Shown here one piece after another: positions 1 through 11,337 of a stretch of 64,000 nt of DNA (positions are counted from its first letter, which is position 1; every line of letters begins with the position of its first letter). The notes under the pieces are model-generated. The model saw only the letters and a program-made list of their open reading frames with translations, was not told the origin of the DNA and did no database searches. The DNA lies in NCBI RefSeq assembly GCF_025665335.1, contig NZ_CP106869.1:3064501-3128500 (forward strand), read 5' to 3'. Both the position numbers and the translations under genes were made by a program. The stretch is from Xanthomonas sp. AM6 (lineage in GTDB: Bacteria > Pseudomonadota > Gammaproteobacteria > Xanthomonadales > Xanthomonadaceae).

Positions 1-3000
1 CGGGCAGCGCGAACTGCTCGCCGGACAGCCCGCTGATGAAACGCCCGCCGCGGATCTCGCCGCGCGCCTCCAGCCGGTGGTAGACGCGCAGCAGCTCGCG
101 CCACGGCGGCAGCCACGCCGCCTCGCGCTCCATCAGGCGCCAGCAGACCACGCCGTAGCGGCGCAGCAGGGTCCGCGCCAGGTGCTCGATGGCCTCGCCG
201 CGCGCGGTCGCGGCGGCGCCGTCGGTGGCGGTGCGCAGCAGCGCCCAGCGTCCCGCGTCCTGGATGCCGTACAACGGCACCCGGCGCCGCCGCCGCGACA
301 CCGCGGACGGCCGCTTGGAGGCCGGCACCAGCAACGCGCGCAACCCGGCGTAGCTGTCGCAATGGATGCGGCCGGCGGCCACCAGGTCCGCCAGCGCCTC
401 TTCCAGTTCGGTGGACAGCAGCCGCGTGGCGTCGGCGATCTCGTCGAAGAACGAGGCGCCGTGCGCGTCCAGGTAGTCGGCGACCTTCTGCGCGCGCGAG
501 CCGAGCGCGGCCGGCGCGGCCGCGGCCGGCAGCAACCGCGACCACTGCGCGGCGCTGCGCCGCGGCAGCAACAGGATCGGCGTGCTGCGCAGCGAGCCGG
601 CGCCGCCCACGCTGGCCGCGGCCGGGCGCAGCCGCGTCCACAGCGTGCGCCCGGCGCTGCACAGTTCGTCCAGCCACGCCGGGGCGTAATCGCGCACCCG
701 CGCCGGCAACAGCTCGCTTTCCCACAATGCCGCCGGCGCCTCGAAGCCTTCCAGCTGCGCCAGCACGCTGGCCAGCGCCTCCGCGCCGGCGACCCGGCCT
801 TCGCCGTCCAGATGCTGCCAGCGGAACAGGAAGCGCGCGTAGTCGCGCGGCGCCACCGGTTCGATCTCGCGGCGCAAGCGGCCCAGCGTGTAGCGATGGA
901 TGCGCGCCAGCAGGTGGCGCTCGCACCATTCGTCGGCAGCGGCGTCGGCGCTGAAGCGGCCGGGCAGGACGTAGCCGTCGCGCTGCAGCGCCAGCAGGCC
1001 GGCCTGCACCTCGCGCAGCGGCAGCCGCAGCGGCGCCGCCAGTGTCGCCGCGCTCACCGGCCCCAGCGCGGCCAGGCGCAGGCGCAGCAGCTCGCGCAGC
1101 GCGCCGTCGCGCTGCCAGTCGTCGATCGCATAGCCCTCCGGCACGGCGATGCGCGGCTGCGCCTCGGCCTGCGGATACAGCGGCGCGACCAGCGCCAGCG
1201 ACTCGGCCGCGACCCACAGCGCGGCGCCGTCGTCTCCTACGCCCTGCAGCCGGGTGGCGCGCGCATCGGCGGCCAGTTCCGCCAGCCACGCCGGCCAGGC
1301 CTCGTGCGCGGCGGCTTCGGCGGCGTCCAGCGCGCCGAGCGCGACCAGCGCCTCGTGCATCTCGTCGCGGCTGCGCGGCTGCGGCCAGGCCTCCTCGCGC
1401 ACCGCGGCGATCGCCTCCGGGTCGAGCCGGCCCAGGTCGTCGGCGCTGTCCGGGTCCTGGTAGCGGCGGCTGTGCACGGCCTGGGTGCGGCGCTCCTCCA
1501 GCGGCGCGTCGTCGAGGAACGCGTACGGCCGCGCGTCCAGCGCCTCGGCCGCCAGCGGCGACGGCGCGGCCAGGTCGCGCGCCAGCACGCGCACGCTGCC
1601 GTCCTCGATGCCGCGCTGCAGCCGCAGCCAGCCGTCGCTGTCCATCGCCTCGTGCAGGCAGTCGTGCAGCGTCTGCGCGACCAGCGGGTGTTCGGGAATC
1701 TCGCGCTCGCCGACCAGGTTCTCGGCGCAGGCCACCTGGTCCGGGAACACCGTGGCCAGCAGGTCCTCGGACTTCATCCGCTGCAGCTGCGGGGCGACCT
1801 TGCGCCCGCCGGTGAAGCGCGGCAATGCCAGCGCATTGGTGGCGTTCCAGCGCCAGCGCACGCCGAACAGCGGCGCCTCCAGCAGCGCCTGCACCAGCAC
1901 GTCCAGCGCCGATGCGCTGTGCAGATAGCGCGCGACCTCCTCCAGCGCGAAGCTGTGCCGGGTCGACAGCGACAGCACGATCGCGTCCTCGGTGGCCGCC
2001 GCCTGCAGTTCGAAATTGAAGGTGCGGCAGAAGCGCTTGCGCAGGGCCAGGCCCCAGGCGCGATTGATGCGGCTGCCGTGCACGCTGTGGATCACCAGCT
2101 GGGTGCCGCCGCTGTCGTCGAAGAAGCGCTCCAGCACGATGCACTGCTGCGTGGGCAGCGCGCCCAGCGCGGTGCGGGCGCGGCCCAGGTAGTCGACCAA
2201 CTGCTGCGCGGCGGCGGCGTCCAGCGCCAGGTCCCCGCCCAGCCAGGCCAGCGCCTGCGCCGCGCCGCCCTGCTCCAGGCACTGCTCCAGCTGCGCGCGC
2301 AGCCGCGACACGCCGGCCGACAGCTCGTCGCTGCGCCCGGGCGCCTCGCCGAGCCAGAACGGGATGTTCGGCGGCGCGCCGCGCGCGTCTTCCACCCGCA
2401 CCCGGCCCGGCTCCACGCGCAGGATGCGGTAGCTGGCGTTGCCGAGCTGGAACACGTCGCCGCTGAGGCTCTCCACCGCGAAGTCCTCGTTGACCGTGCC
2501 GATGGTCTCGGCCTGCGGCTCCAGCAGCACGCTGTAGTCGCCGGTCTCGGGGATGGTGCCGCCGGAGGTCAGCGCCGCCATGCGCGCGCCGCGCCGCTCG
2601 CGCACGCGGCGATGCACCGCGTCGCGGTGCAGGTAGCCGGCACGCGGGCCGAGCCGGGTGCTGAAGCCGTCGCTCAGCATCCGCAGCACCGCGTCGAAGC
2701 GCTCGCGCGGCAGCGTCGCGTACGGCCAGGCGCCGCGGACCAGCGCGTACAGCGCGTCCTCGTCCCATTCCTGGCACGCCACCTCGGCGACCAGCTGTTG
2801 CGCCAGCACGTCCAGCGGCGCGTCGAGCATGTGCAGCGCATCCAGTTCGCCGCGGCGCACGCAGTCCAGCAGCGCCGCGCATTCGACCAGGTCGTCGCGC
2901 GACTGCGGGAACAGCCGCGCCTTCGGCGTGCCGCCGACGGCGTGGCCGGAGCGCCCGGCGCGCTGCAGGAAACTGGCGATCGAACGCGGCGAGCCGAGCT

Positions 3001-4054
3001 GGCACACCAGGTCCACGTCGCCGATGTCCAGGCCCAGCTCCAGCGACGCGGTGGCGACCAGCACCTGCAGCTGGCCGGCCTTGAGCCGCTGCTCGGCGAG
3101 CAGCCGCGCCTCGCGCGCCAGGCTGCCGTGATGCGCCGCCACCGCGTCGTTGCCGAGCAGTTCGCCAAGGTGCCGCGCCGCGCGTTCGGCCATGCGCCGG
3201 GTGTTGACGAACACCAGCGTGGTGCGGTGCGCGCGCACCAGTTCGGCCAGGCGCGTGTACACCTGCTGCCACTGGTCGGCGGACATGGTCACGCTCAGCG
3301 GCGTCGGCGGCACCTCCAGCGCCAGGTCGCGGGCGCGCGCGTAGCCGATGTCGACGATCTCGCAATCGGGCTGGCCGTCGTGCACCGCCGCGCTGCCGAC
3401 CAGGAAGCGCGCGACCGCGTCGATCGGCTTCTGCGTCGCCGACAGGCCAATGCGCAGCGGCGGCACCGCGCACAGCTGTTGCAGGCGCTGCAGCGACAGC
3501 GCCAGGTGGCTGCCGCGCTTGTTCGCCGCCAGCGCGTGGATCTCGTCGACGATCACCGTGCGCACGTGGCGCAGCGTGTCGCGGCCGGAGACCGAGCCGA
3601 GCAGCACGTACAGCGATTCGGGCGTGGTCACCAGCACGTGCGGCGGCCGCCGCCGCGCCTGCGCGCGCTCGCGCTGCGGCGTGTCGCCGGTGCGCACCGC
3701 GGTGCGGATCTCCACGTCGGGCAAGCCGAGCGCGGCCAGTTCGGCGCGGATGCCGGCCAGGGGCGCTTCGAGATTGAGCTGGATGTCGTTGGACAGCGCT
3801 TTCAGCGGCGATACGTACAGCACCTGGGTGCGGTCGGCGAGCGCGCCGTCGCGCAGGCCTTCGCGCAGCAGCGCGTCGAGCGCGGCCAGGAACGCGGTCA
3901 GGGTCTTGCCGGAGCCGGTCGGCGCCGCCACCAGCGTATGCCGCCCGGCCTGGATCGCCGGCCAAGCGGCCGCCTGCGCCGGCGTCGGCGCGGGGAAACG
4001 GCGCTCGAACCAGCGAGCGACGGCGGGATGGAAGCGTGCTTGCACGAAGGACAT
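1..4054 (-). CDS. lhr: Lhr-type large superfamily 2 DNA helicase, C-terminus cut off by the window edge
   Basis: This is a large ATP-dependent helicase of the Lhr family, 3'-to-5' DNA translocases linked to DNA repair. At least 1351 codons are present; the frame is still open at base 1. The chosen ATG (4054) gives [16 protein letters not shown], the usual Lhr N-terminus. Residues 44-51 are the Walker A APTGSGKT. Residues 170-173 are DEIH, the Walker B box. QRAGRSGH, helicase motif VI, lies near residue 363. The last visible residues include [16 protein letters not shown], which resembles the Lhr C-terminal region. Only a few tens of residues are probably missing. It is transcribed away from the DUF3175 gene. 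Family assignment is firm. The cellular role is inferred from the family only. Confidence 0.92.
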   Translation of the reverse strand, partial: MSFVQARFHPAVARWFERRFPAPTPAQAAAWPAIQAGRHTLVAAPTGSGKTLTAFLAALDALLREGLRDGALADRTQVLYVSPLKALSNDIQLNLEAPLAGIRAELAALGLPDVEIRTAVRTGDTPQRERAQARRRPPHVLVTTPESLYVLLGSVSGRDTLRHVRTVIVDEIHALAANKRGSHLALSLQRLQQLCAVPPLRIGLSATQKPIDAVARFLVGSAAVHDGQPDCEIVDIGYARARDLALEVPPTPLSVTMSADQWQQVYTRLAELVRAHRTTLVFVNTRRMAERAARHLGELLGNDAVAAHHGSLAREARLLAEQRLKAGQLQVLVATASLELGLDIGDVDLVCQLGSPRSIASFLQRAGRSGHAVGGTPKARLFPQSRDDLVECAALLDCVRRGELDALHMLDAPLDVLAQQLVAEVACQEWDEDALYALVRGAWPYATLPRERFDAVLRMLSDGFSTRLGPRAGYLHRDAVHRRVRERRGARMAALTSGGTIPETGDYSVLLEPQAETIGTVNEDFAVESLSGDVFQLGNASYRILRVEPGRVRVEDARGAPPNIPFWLGEAPGRSDELSAGVSRLRAQLEQCLEQGGAAQALAWLGGDLALDAAAAQQLVDYLGRARTALGALPTQQCIVLERFFDDSGGTQLVIHSVHGSRINRAWGLALRKRFCRTFNFELQAAATEDAIVLSLSTRHSFALEEVARYLHSASALDVLVQALLEAPLFGVRWRWNATNALALPRFTGGRKVAPQLQRMKSEDLLATVFPDQVACAENLVGEREIPEHPLVAQTLHDCLHEAMDSDGWLRLQRGIEDGSVRVLARDLAAPSPLAAEALDARPYAFLDDAPLEERRTQAVHSRRYQDPDSADDLGRLDPEAIAAVREEAWPQPRSRDEMHEALVALGALDAAEAAAHEAWPAWLAELAADARATRLQGVGDDGAALWVAAESLALVAPLYPQAEAQPRIAVPEGYAIDDWQRDGALRELLRLRLAALGPVSAATLAAPLRLPLREVQAGLLALQRDGYVLPGRFSADAAADEWCERHLLARIHRYTLGRLRREIEPVAPRDYARFLFRWQHLDGEGRVAGAEALASVLAQLEGFEAPAALWESELLPARVRDYAPAWLDELCSAGRTLWTRLRPAAASVGGAGSLRSTPILLLPRRSAAQWSRLLPAAAAPAALGSRAQKVADYLDAHGASFFDEIADATRLLSTELEEALADLVAAGRIHCDSYAGLRALLVPASKRPSAVSRRRRRVPLYGIQDAGRWALLRTATDGAAATARGEAIEHLARTLLRRYGVVCWRLMEREAAWLPPWRELLRVYHRLEARGEIRGGRFISGLSGEQFALP

Positions 4055-4635
4055 GCGGTCTCCTGCGGCGCGCGCCCTTGCCGGCGGATGCAAGGGCGGC
4101 GGAAGCGGAACCGTTCGATTGTCTCACGCGACAACCGCGGCAACGGCGTACGCAACAGGAGGTGGTGACGTTACCAGTCCGGTTCAAGCGCGGACGCGCG
4201 GCGCGGCTGTTTTCCAGGGCTTTTCCGGTTAATCGTTCATCGAAAACCGCACTGTCTACCACATGCCCCGGGATGCGCGGTTATGTTGTCGATGTCGTCA
4301 CGTTTGCGCCCCCAGGATCGGCGCAACGGACCTGGTACTCGCTCGGGGAGTCCTGCATGCGGCATGGCAGCATGGTCGAACAGCAGCGTCGGCGTCGGCG
4401 GACATTCGCCCCGCATGCCTGCGCGCTCGCGCCAGCGTTGCGCGGCCAATGCATGCGCTCCGCTGGCCTTGCATCCCCGAACGCGGCGCCGCGTTCGCCC
4501 ACGTCACCGGCCGGCATGCGCACAGCGCATGCATCGGCGCAGATCGCCGTTTCCTCGCACCGCCTGCAGCGGGCGCCGCGGAAATCCTGCAGCAACGCCT
4601 CCGTTCCACTCGTCACCCGCCAAGGAGCATCGTCA
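4055..4635. other. 581-base intergenic region without a supported gene
   Basis: This is the divergent space between the lhr start and the DUF3175 start. ORFs exist in several frames, as expected at this GC content, but none resembles a known family or has a clear ribosome binding site. The only element I trust is AAGGAG at 4622-4627, nine bases before the DUF3175 ATG. Promoters for both divergent genes should lie here, but I could not pick a convincing -35/-10 pair. Confidence 0.5.
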
Positions 4636-4953
4636 ATGGCACACAGCAGCCCGAACGTTTCCACCGCCCACTGGGTCCAGCGCGTCAACGACGGCAGCGA
4701 TGCGCTGGAGCTCACGCCCAGCGTGTTCGAACGCGACGATCCGGTGTCCATCGCCCGTTCGCTCAAGCACTCCGCCGACCAGAGCGCGCGCCGCCGCACC
4801 GGTCCCTACCGCTCGGCGATGTCGATGCTGACCTTCTACATCAACCGCGCAGGCAAGCAGCTGCCGGCGCAGCGCCGCGAAGTGCTGGAGCAGGCCAAGG
4901 ACGAGCTGCGCAGCCTGTACGGCAAGCCGCGCAGGAACGGCGCGGGCGGCTGA
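4636..4953 (+). CDS. DUF3175 family protein, 105 aa
   Basis: This is a small basic soluble protein of the DUF3175 family, function unknown. The family pattern is visible throughout: HWVQRVNDGSDALEL near the N-terminus, then FERDDPVSIARSLKHSA, then SAMSMLTFYINRAGKQLPA and a C-terminal helix ending KDELRSLYGK. The length is normal for the family, which has about 100 residues. The ATG at 4636 is chosen because AAGGAG stands just upstream. The frame runs open far upstream to 4036, but that extension has no similarity to anything and no ribosome site. No signal peptide or membrane segment is seen. Nearest neighbours are lhr (divergent) and a c-di-GMP phosphodiesterase gene downstream; neither suggests a role. 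Confidence 0.8.
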   Translation: MAHSSPNVSTAHWVQRVNDGSDALELTPSVFERDDPVSIARSLKHSADQSARRRTGPYRSAMSMLTFYINRAGKQLPAQRREVLEQAKDELRSLYGKPRRNGAGG

Positions 4954-5069
4954 CGCGCGCCACGCGGCGCGGCGGCGCAGCGTGACGCGGGCCGCGATTC
5001 GGTGCCCGGTGGAGCGCGCCCGGGCGTTCCCGATTGCTCTGCGCCGACGCCTGGGCGCATGATCCGGAC

Positions 5070-6443
5070 ATGATCAAGCCACCCGACGTTTCGGACCGGA
5101 TCGAGCGCCCTGGCGATGCCGCTGCCGGGCATGCTCCCGTCGCCTCGGCGATGAGTGAGGACGCGCTGCTGCTGTCGCGGATCATCCTCGCCCAGGGCGA
5201 GATCGCCGCGGCCGGCAGCGACCCGCTGCAGGTGGTCGACGTGGTCACCCGCCGCGCGCAGGAGCTGACCCGCTCCACCGGCGCGGTGGTGGAGATGCGC
5301 GACGGCAACGACATGCTGTACTGGTCGGCCAGCGGCGTCGCCGAACAGCACCTGGGCCTACGCCTGCCCAGCGACGGCAGCCTGTCCGGGCTGTGCATGC
5401 GCAGCGGCCAGGTGCTGCAGTGCGACGATTCGGAAGAGGACCCGCGGGTCAACCTGGCCGCCTGCCGCAAGGTCGGCCTGCGCTCGATGCTGGTGGTGCC
5501 GCTGCGCTACGGCGAGCGCGGCATCGGCGTGCTCAAGGTGATGTCGCCGTACCGCTGCAGCTACACCCCGCAGGACGTGCGCACCCTGGAGATGCTGGCC
5601 ACGCTGGTCGGCGCGACGCTGGCGCTGGCGATGGATCGCGCCGCGCTGCAGACCGACATCGCGCGCCGCCAGAACGCGGAGAAACACGCGTTCCGCGAGA
5701 AGGCGGCGATCGCCACGCGGATCCGCGAGGCGATCGCCAACGAGCGCCTGCAGATCGTGACCCAGCCGGTGCTGGCGCTGTCCTCGCAGCGCATCGTCGG
5801 GGTCGAGGCGCTGTCGCGGTTCCCGTCCAATCCCACGCTGCCGCCGCTGCGCTGGTTCGAGGACGCGAGCAGGGTCGGGCTGGCGCTGGAGCTGGAACTG
5901 GCCGCCGCGCGCAAGGCGCTGGACCTGCTGGCGCAGCTGCCGGCGCCGCTGTACCTGGCGATCAACGTCTCCGCGCAGACCCTGCTGCATCCGCAGTTGG
6001 AGGCGCTGCTGCATGGCCACGACCTGTCGCGGGTGGTGCTGGAGATCACCGAGCAGCTGCAGGCGCCGGACTACCCGCGCCTGTCCGCGCACATCGGCGC
6101 GCTGCAACGGCAGGGCCTGCGCATCGCCCTGGACGACGCCGGCACTGGCTTCGCCAGCCTGCGCCACCTGCTGCACCTGTCGCCGGACATCATCAAGCTG
6201 GACCTGACCCTGACCCGTGGCATCGACGCCGAGCCGCGGCGGCAGCGGCTGGCGCTGGCGATCCTGTCCTTCGCCGCCGAGACCGACGCCAGCGTGATCG
6301 TCGAAGGCATCGAGACCGAGAGCGAACTGGCTACGCTGCAGGCGCTGGGCGCGCGCCACGGCCAGGGCTACCAGCTGGCGCATCCGGGCCCGCTGTCGGC
6401 GCACCTGGCGCGGTATCCGGCCATCGACGACGGGCCGGCCTGA
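5070..6443 (+). CDS. GAF-EAL protein, probable cyclic-di-GMP phosphodiesterase
   Basis: The predicted 457-aa cytoplasmic protein has an N-terminal GAF sensor domain (about residues 30-190) and a C-terminal EAL domain (about 215-445). There is no GGDEF domain and no membrane segment. EAL domains hydrolyse c-di-GMP to pGpG. The catalytic signature looks complete: EALSRF near residue 246, AINVSAQ, LEITEQL, LDDAGTG near residue 355 (usually DDFGTG), IIKLD, VEGIET and GQGYQLA. I therefore infer an active enzyme tuned by a ligand or redox signal at the GAF domain. The ATG at 5070 is preferred; an upstream TTG at 5034 and an internal ATG at 5151 are alternatives. The gene stands alone and is followed by REP elements. 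Confidence 0.85.
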   Translation: MIKPPDVSDRIERPGDAAAGHAPVASAMSEDALLLSRIILAQGEIAAAGSDPLQVVDVVTRRAQELTRSTGAVVEMRDGNDMLYWSASGVAEQHLGLRLPSDGSLSGLCMRSGQVLQCDDSEEDPRVNLAACRKVGLRSMLVVPLRYGERGIGVLKVMSPYRCSYTPQDVRTLEMLATLVGATLALAMDRAALQTDIARRQNAEKHAFREKAAIATRIREAIANERLQIVTQPVLALSSQRIVGVEALSRFPSNPTLPPLRWFEDASRVGLALELELAAARKALDLLAQLPAPLYLAINVSAQTLLHPQLEALLHGHDLSRVVLEITEQLQAPDYPRLSAHIGALQRQGLRIALDDAGTGFASLRHLLHLSPDIIKLDLTLTRGIDAEPRRQRLALAILSFAAETDASVIVEGIETESELATLQALGARHGQGYQLAHPGPLSAHLARYPAIDDGPA

Positions 6444-6514
6444 GTCCGCTGCCAGCCTTGCCAGGGCGTTCCGGCCGGGCATCGTGGCCGGGGCGTTGCG
6501 GCTGGCACGATGTT

Positions 6515-6580
6515 GTGGGAGCGACTTCAGTCGCGACGGGCTGTACCGCCAATGCCCGTCGCGACTGAAGTCGCTCCCAC
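6515..6580. repeat. REP-type palindromic pair, variant 1
   Basis: This is a perfect 27-base inverted repeat: arm 6515-6541 begins GTGGGAGCGACTTCAGTCGC and its exact reverse complement occupies 6554-6580, with a 12-base spacer. Each arm also holds the smaller palindrome GCGACTTCAGTCGC. This is the structure of REP sequences spread by RAYT-type transposases. It lies 71 bases after the GAF-EAL stop, in the gap 6444-6880. That gap also holds REP pair 2 and the pnp terminator and no gene. Confidence 0.85.
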
Positions 6581-6695
6581 ACCGCTCCTCGCCTCTTGGT
6601 AGCTGGATCGCCAAGCCGAGATGCGCACTCTCGCCCGCGCCGCCCATAAACCCGAGAGCGCGCGGCAAACCTCATCAAGGCATCTGGATCGACAT

Positions 6696-6767
6696 TGTAG
6701 GAGCGGCTTCAGCCGCGACCGTGCATTCACCGGGAACGCTTCGGTCGCGGCTGAAGCCGCTCCTACA
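6696..6767. repeat. REP-type palindromic pair, variant 2
   Basis: This is a perfect 26-base inverted repeat: arm 6696-6721 begins TGTAGGAGCGGCTTCAGCCG and is matched exactly by 6742-6767, with a 20-base spacer. It starts with the GTAG head typical of Xanthomonadaceae REPs. It differs from variant 1 by compensated base changes in the stem (GGCTTCAGCC against GACTTCAGTC), so both keep their fold. Confidence 0.85.
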
Positions 6768-6827
6768 GGGGATCGTGGCCTGCCGCCGCATCCAGGCATC
6801 CCACGGGCCCGCCCCCTCCCGCGCAAA

Positions 6828-6853
6828 AAAAAGCGGGCCGAAGCCCGCTTTTT
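6828..6853 (-). terminator. Rho-independent terminator of pnp
   Basis: The 11-base arms 6828-6838 and 6843-6853 pair perfectly. Read on the minus strand the loop is TTCG and the stem is followed by a run of eight T. It lies 27 bases past the pnp stop, so it ends the rimP-to-pnp cluster. Confidence 0.9.
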
Positions 6854-6880
6854 CCTTGGTGCAGCGCTGACGCGGCCGGC

Positions 6881-8989
<2,109 letters not shown>

Positions 8990-9115
8990 GGGGTTTCCTT
9001 GGATGATGCTGTCTGCAAATGGACCGCTGACGGCCCATGCCGCTGGCGGGTGGCCGGGAGGATCCGGCCGGCGGCGCGGAGCATTCCCCGGGCCGCGGTA
9101 CTACCCAAAACAAAA

Positions 9116-9139
9116 CCGCGGCGCATCGCTGCGCCGCGG
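9116..9139 (-). terminator. Terminator between rpsO and pnp
   Basis: Ten-base arms 9116-9125 and 9130-9139 pair perfectly. On the minus strand the stem is followed by TTTTGTTTTGGG. It starts 15 bases past the rpsO stop and should separate rpsO from pnp partly or fully. Read-through or a promoter in 8990-9115 must supply pnp. Confidence 0.85.
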
Positions 9140-9153
9140 TCGGGTACGTTGGC

Positions 9154-9414
9154 TCAGCGACGCAGGCCGAGCTTCTCGATCAGCGCCTTGTAGCGCTCGC
9201 CATCCTTCTTCTTCAGGTAGTCGAGCAGGCTGCGGCGGCGGTTGACCATCTGCAGCAGGCCGCGGCGGCTGTGATGGTCCTTCTTGTGGGTCTTGAAGTG
9301 GCCGGTCAGCAGCTCGATGCGCGCGGTCAGCAGGGCGACCTGCACTTCCGGGGAGCCGGTGTCGGCGGCGCCGCGCTTGTTTTCTTCGATGACTTTCTGG
9401 GTGTCGATGGACAT
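9154..9414 (-). CDS. rpsO: 30S ribosomal protein S15
   Basis: The 86-aa product is S15, a primary binder of the central domain of 16S rRNA. It starts [14 protein letters not shown] and contains [18 protein letters not shown] and [20 protein letters not shown], the conserved S15 core. Length matches the family (about 88 aa). The upstream ribosome site is weak (AGAGAAACCTC before ATG). It lies between truB and pnp in the classic order, with about 200 bases to truB, enough for its own promoter. Confidence 0.98.
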   Translation of the reverse strand: MSIDTQKVIEENKRGAADTGSPEVQVALLTARIELLTGHFKTHKKDHHSRRGLLQMVNRRRSLLDYLKKKDGERYKALIEKLGLRR

Positions 9415-9623
9415 GAGGTTTCTCTAAGATGCGGGGCCGGCAGGAACGTGCGGATGACGCACCGCCTGGCTCGCCGATTGCGAAGGATGCGCCGGAGCGC
9501 AGGGATGCCGTAAAGGCCGCGGAATTGTACCGGTCCCGGCCCTGGCGGACAAGGTGTTAACGCCGCGTCACGATCTGCGGCCGTCCGCCCAGGCCTGCTG
9601 GACGCGCCCCACTCCGCCGCGGA

Positions 9624-10550
9624 TCACAGGTTGAACATGCGCTGCGGCGCCAGCAGCCCGCTGCCATCGACCTGGCCCAGCCCCAGCGGCAGGCCGTCGG
9701 CGTCGAACACCGCCACCGCCCCTGGCGCCCAGGCGGCGTCGCGCAGGCGCTGGCCCATGCGGAAGCGCTGCGCCGCAGCATGGTCCAGGCGCAGCGGCGG
9801 GAAATCGGCCAGCCCGGCGGCCAGCGGCAGCAGCAGCGCGTCCAGCGCCGCAGGGTCGTGCGCGGCGAGGTGCTGCAGCTGCTCCAGGGTGGCCATCCGC
9901 GGCTCGCGGAACGGCTCCACCCACAGGCGCCGCAGGCCGGCGATGTGCGCGCCGCAGCCCAGCGTCTCGCCCAGGTCGCGGGCCAGGCTGCGGATATAGG
10001 TGCCGGAGCCGCAGGCCACGTGCAGGCGCAGGCGCTCGCCCTGGTGGGCGAGCACGTCGATGGCATGCACCTCGACCTCGCGTTCCGGCGCCTCGATCGC
10101 CTCGCCGCGGCGCGCCTTCGCGTACAGCGGCTCGCCGCCCTGCTTGAGCGCCGAATAGATCGGCGCGCGCTGGCGGATGCGCCCGCGCAGCGGCGCCAGT
10201 GCCGCCTGCAGCGTCGCCGCATCGATCGGCGGCACCGGCCGGGTGCGCAGCACCGCGCCGTCGGCGTCGTCGCTGTCGGTGGTGATTCCCAGCACGACCT
10301 CGGCCTCGTAGGCCTTGGCCGAGCCCAGCAGCAGCCCGGCCAGCTTGGTCGCCTCGCCGAAACACAGCGGCAGCAGGCCGGTGGCCAGCGGGTCCAGGCT
10401 GCCGGTATGCCCGCCCTTCTCGGCGCGGAACAGCCGCCGCGCCGCCTGCAGCGCCGCGTTGGAACTCATGCCGGCCGGCTTGTCGAGCAGCACGATGCCG
10501 TCGAGGCGGCGGAAGGAGATGCGGGGCAGGCGGGGGCCGAAGACAGGCAT
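9624..10550 (-). CDS. truB: tRNA pseudouridine(55) synthase TruB
   Basis: TruB makes the universal pseudouridine-55 in the T-loop of tRNA. The start at 10550 gives [18 protein letters not shown], running directly into the family N-terminus [14 protein letters not shown]. The frame is open further upstream through repeat sequence, which I reject as coding. [15 protein letters not shown] carries the catalytic Asp (D53). The C-terminal part, with [12 protein letters not shown], fits the second RNA-binding domain. Predicted length is 308 aa, normal for the family. It is separated from rbfA by 244 bases that hold a G-run repeat array, so coupling to the upstream genes is looser than in the rest of the cluster. 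Confidence 0.96.
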   Translation of the reverse strand: MPVFGPRLPRISFRRLDGIVLLDKPAGMSSNAALQAARRLFRAEKGGHTGSLDPLATGLLPLCFGEATKLAGLLLGSAKAYEAEVVLGITTDSDDADGAVLRTRPVPPIDAATLQAALAPLRGRIRQRAPIYSALKQGGEPLYAKARRGEAIEAPEREVEVHAIDVLAHQGERLRLHVACGSGTYIRSLARDLGETLGCGAHIAGLRRLWVEPFREPRMATLEQLQHLAAHDPAALDALLLPLAAGLADFPPLRLDHAAAQRFRMGQRLRDAAWAPGAVAVFDADGLPLGLGQVDGSGLLAPQRMFNL

Positions 10551-10564
10551 GGGGCTGGGAGCTT

Positions 10565-10602
10565 GGGGATTCGGGATTCGGGATTCGGGATTCGGGAATC
10601 GG
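10565..10602. repeat. Heptamer array of GGGATTC type (G-quadruplex-prone)
   Basis: Five G-runs of three or four, each separated by four bases, lie on the plus strand (heptamer GGGATTC, last unit GGGAATC). This meets the usual four-run rule for an intramolecular G-quadruplex. GGGNATC repeats are a known enriched family in Xanthomonas genomes. The array lies in the truB-rbfA gap. The G-rich strand is the template for those genes, so their transcript carries the C-rich strand. Unlike the other loci here it has no facing inverted partner. Confidence 0.85.
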
Positions 10603-10794
10603 ACGGTAAGGCCTGCGGTCGTCGCAGGCCACATGGGATGGCAGGCCGGATGCGGGAAAGCAGGTCGGTCGGACGCACAGCCGGCGCTGCGGAAGCACAA
10701 GCCTCCACTGGACATGTGCGGCTTGCCGAGCGCTTCAGGCCACTCGCTGCGCCGATGCGGACGCATGCCGATGCGGATGCACCGGCGGAACGGC

Positions 10795-11202
10795 TCACGC
10801 CTTCGGCGGGGCCGTGTCGTCGCCGTCGTGATCGCCGTCTGCGTCTTCGGCCGCTTGCAGCTCGGGCATGTCGCGCAGCAGGTTGTCGATGCGCTCGCCG
10901 CGGTCGACCGAATCGTCGTAGTGGAAATGCAGTTCGGGCACGTGGCGCAGCTTCATCGCCCGCGCCAGTTCGCTGCGCAGCTGCGGCGCCAGCTCCTTCA
11001 GGCCCTTGACCGCCTCGCCGGAACGCTCCGGCTGCAACGCGGTGACGAACACCTTGGCATGGGCCAGGTCGCGGCTGATCTCGACATCGGACACGCTGAC
11101 CGACGGCAGGCCGTGATCGCGCACGGCCGAATGCACGATCGCGCCTAGGTCGCGGCGGATCTGCGCGGAAACACGATCGGTACGGTGGAAAGTCTTGGGC
11201 AC
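10795..11202 (-). CDS. rbfA: Ribosome-binding factor A
   Basis: RbfA is a KH-fold factor for late maturation of the 30S subunit (16S rRNA 5' end). The start is taken as GTG at 11202, giving (M)[18 protein letters not shown], the family N-terminus. Upstream codons in the open frame look like repeat-rich spacer. The core [20 protein letters not shown] and the region ending [18 protein letters not shown] match RbfA. The 135-aa product ends in an acidic tail ([18 protein letters not shown]), longer than the minimal family member. It lies between infB and truB as in E. coli. Confidence 0.95.
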   Translation of the reverse strand: MPKTFHRTDRVSAQIRRDLGAIVHSAVRDHGLPSVSVSDVEISRDLAHAKVFVTALQPERSGEAVKGLKELAPQLRSELARAMKLRHVPELHFHYDDSVDRGERIDNLLRDMPELQAAEDADGDHDGDDTAPPKA

Positions 11203-11292
11203 GGGAATTCGCGATTGGAAAAGGAGGTCGGAACGGATACCGGAACTGAGGCCACCGGCGTTACCGCCCGATGGCCCGATGGAGGCTCGGGA

Positions 11293-11333
11293 CCGGGATT
11301 CACGAATCCCCAATCCCGCCCCCCAAATCCCGG
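11293..11333. repeat. Short inverted heptamer-type repeat in the rbfA-infB gap
   Basis: CCGGGATT (11293-11300) faces AATCCCGG (11326-11333). An inner hairpin GGGATT-CACG-AATCCC (11295-11310) and further AATCCC units lie between. It looks like a decayed member of the G-run heptamer family. It ends five bases before the infB stop codon. Confidence 0.6.
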
Positions 11334-11337
11334 CTCC

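Noticed and set aside
77-4168. Open frame of 1363 codons on the plus strand
   Set aside because: It is antisense to lhr, rich in Arg, Gln and Ala without any domain, and follows from the codon bias of the real gene on the other strand.
4036-4635. N-terminal extension of the DUF3175 frame by 200 codons
   Set aside because: The domain starts at the ATG at 4636 with a good AAGGAG site; the extension has no similarity and overlaps the lhr start.
5034-5069. TTG start giving a 12-residue longer GAF-EAL protein
   Set aside because: No ribosome site ahead of it and ATG at 5070 is available; it remains possible.
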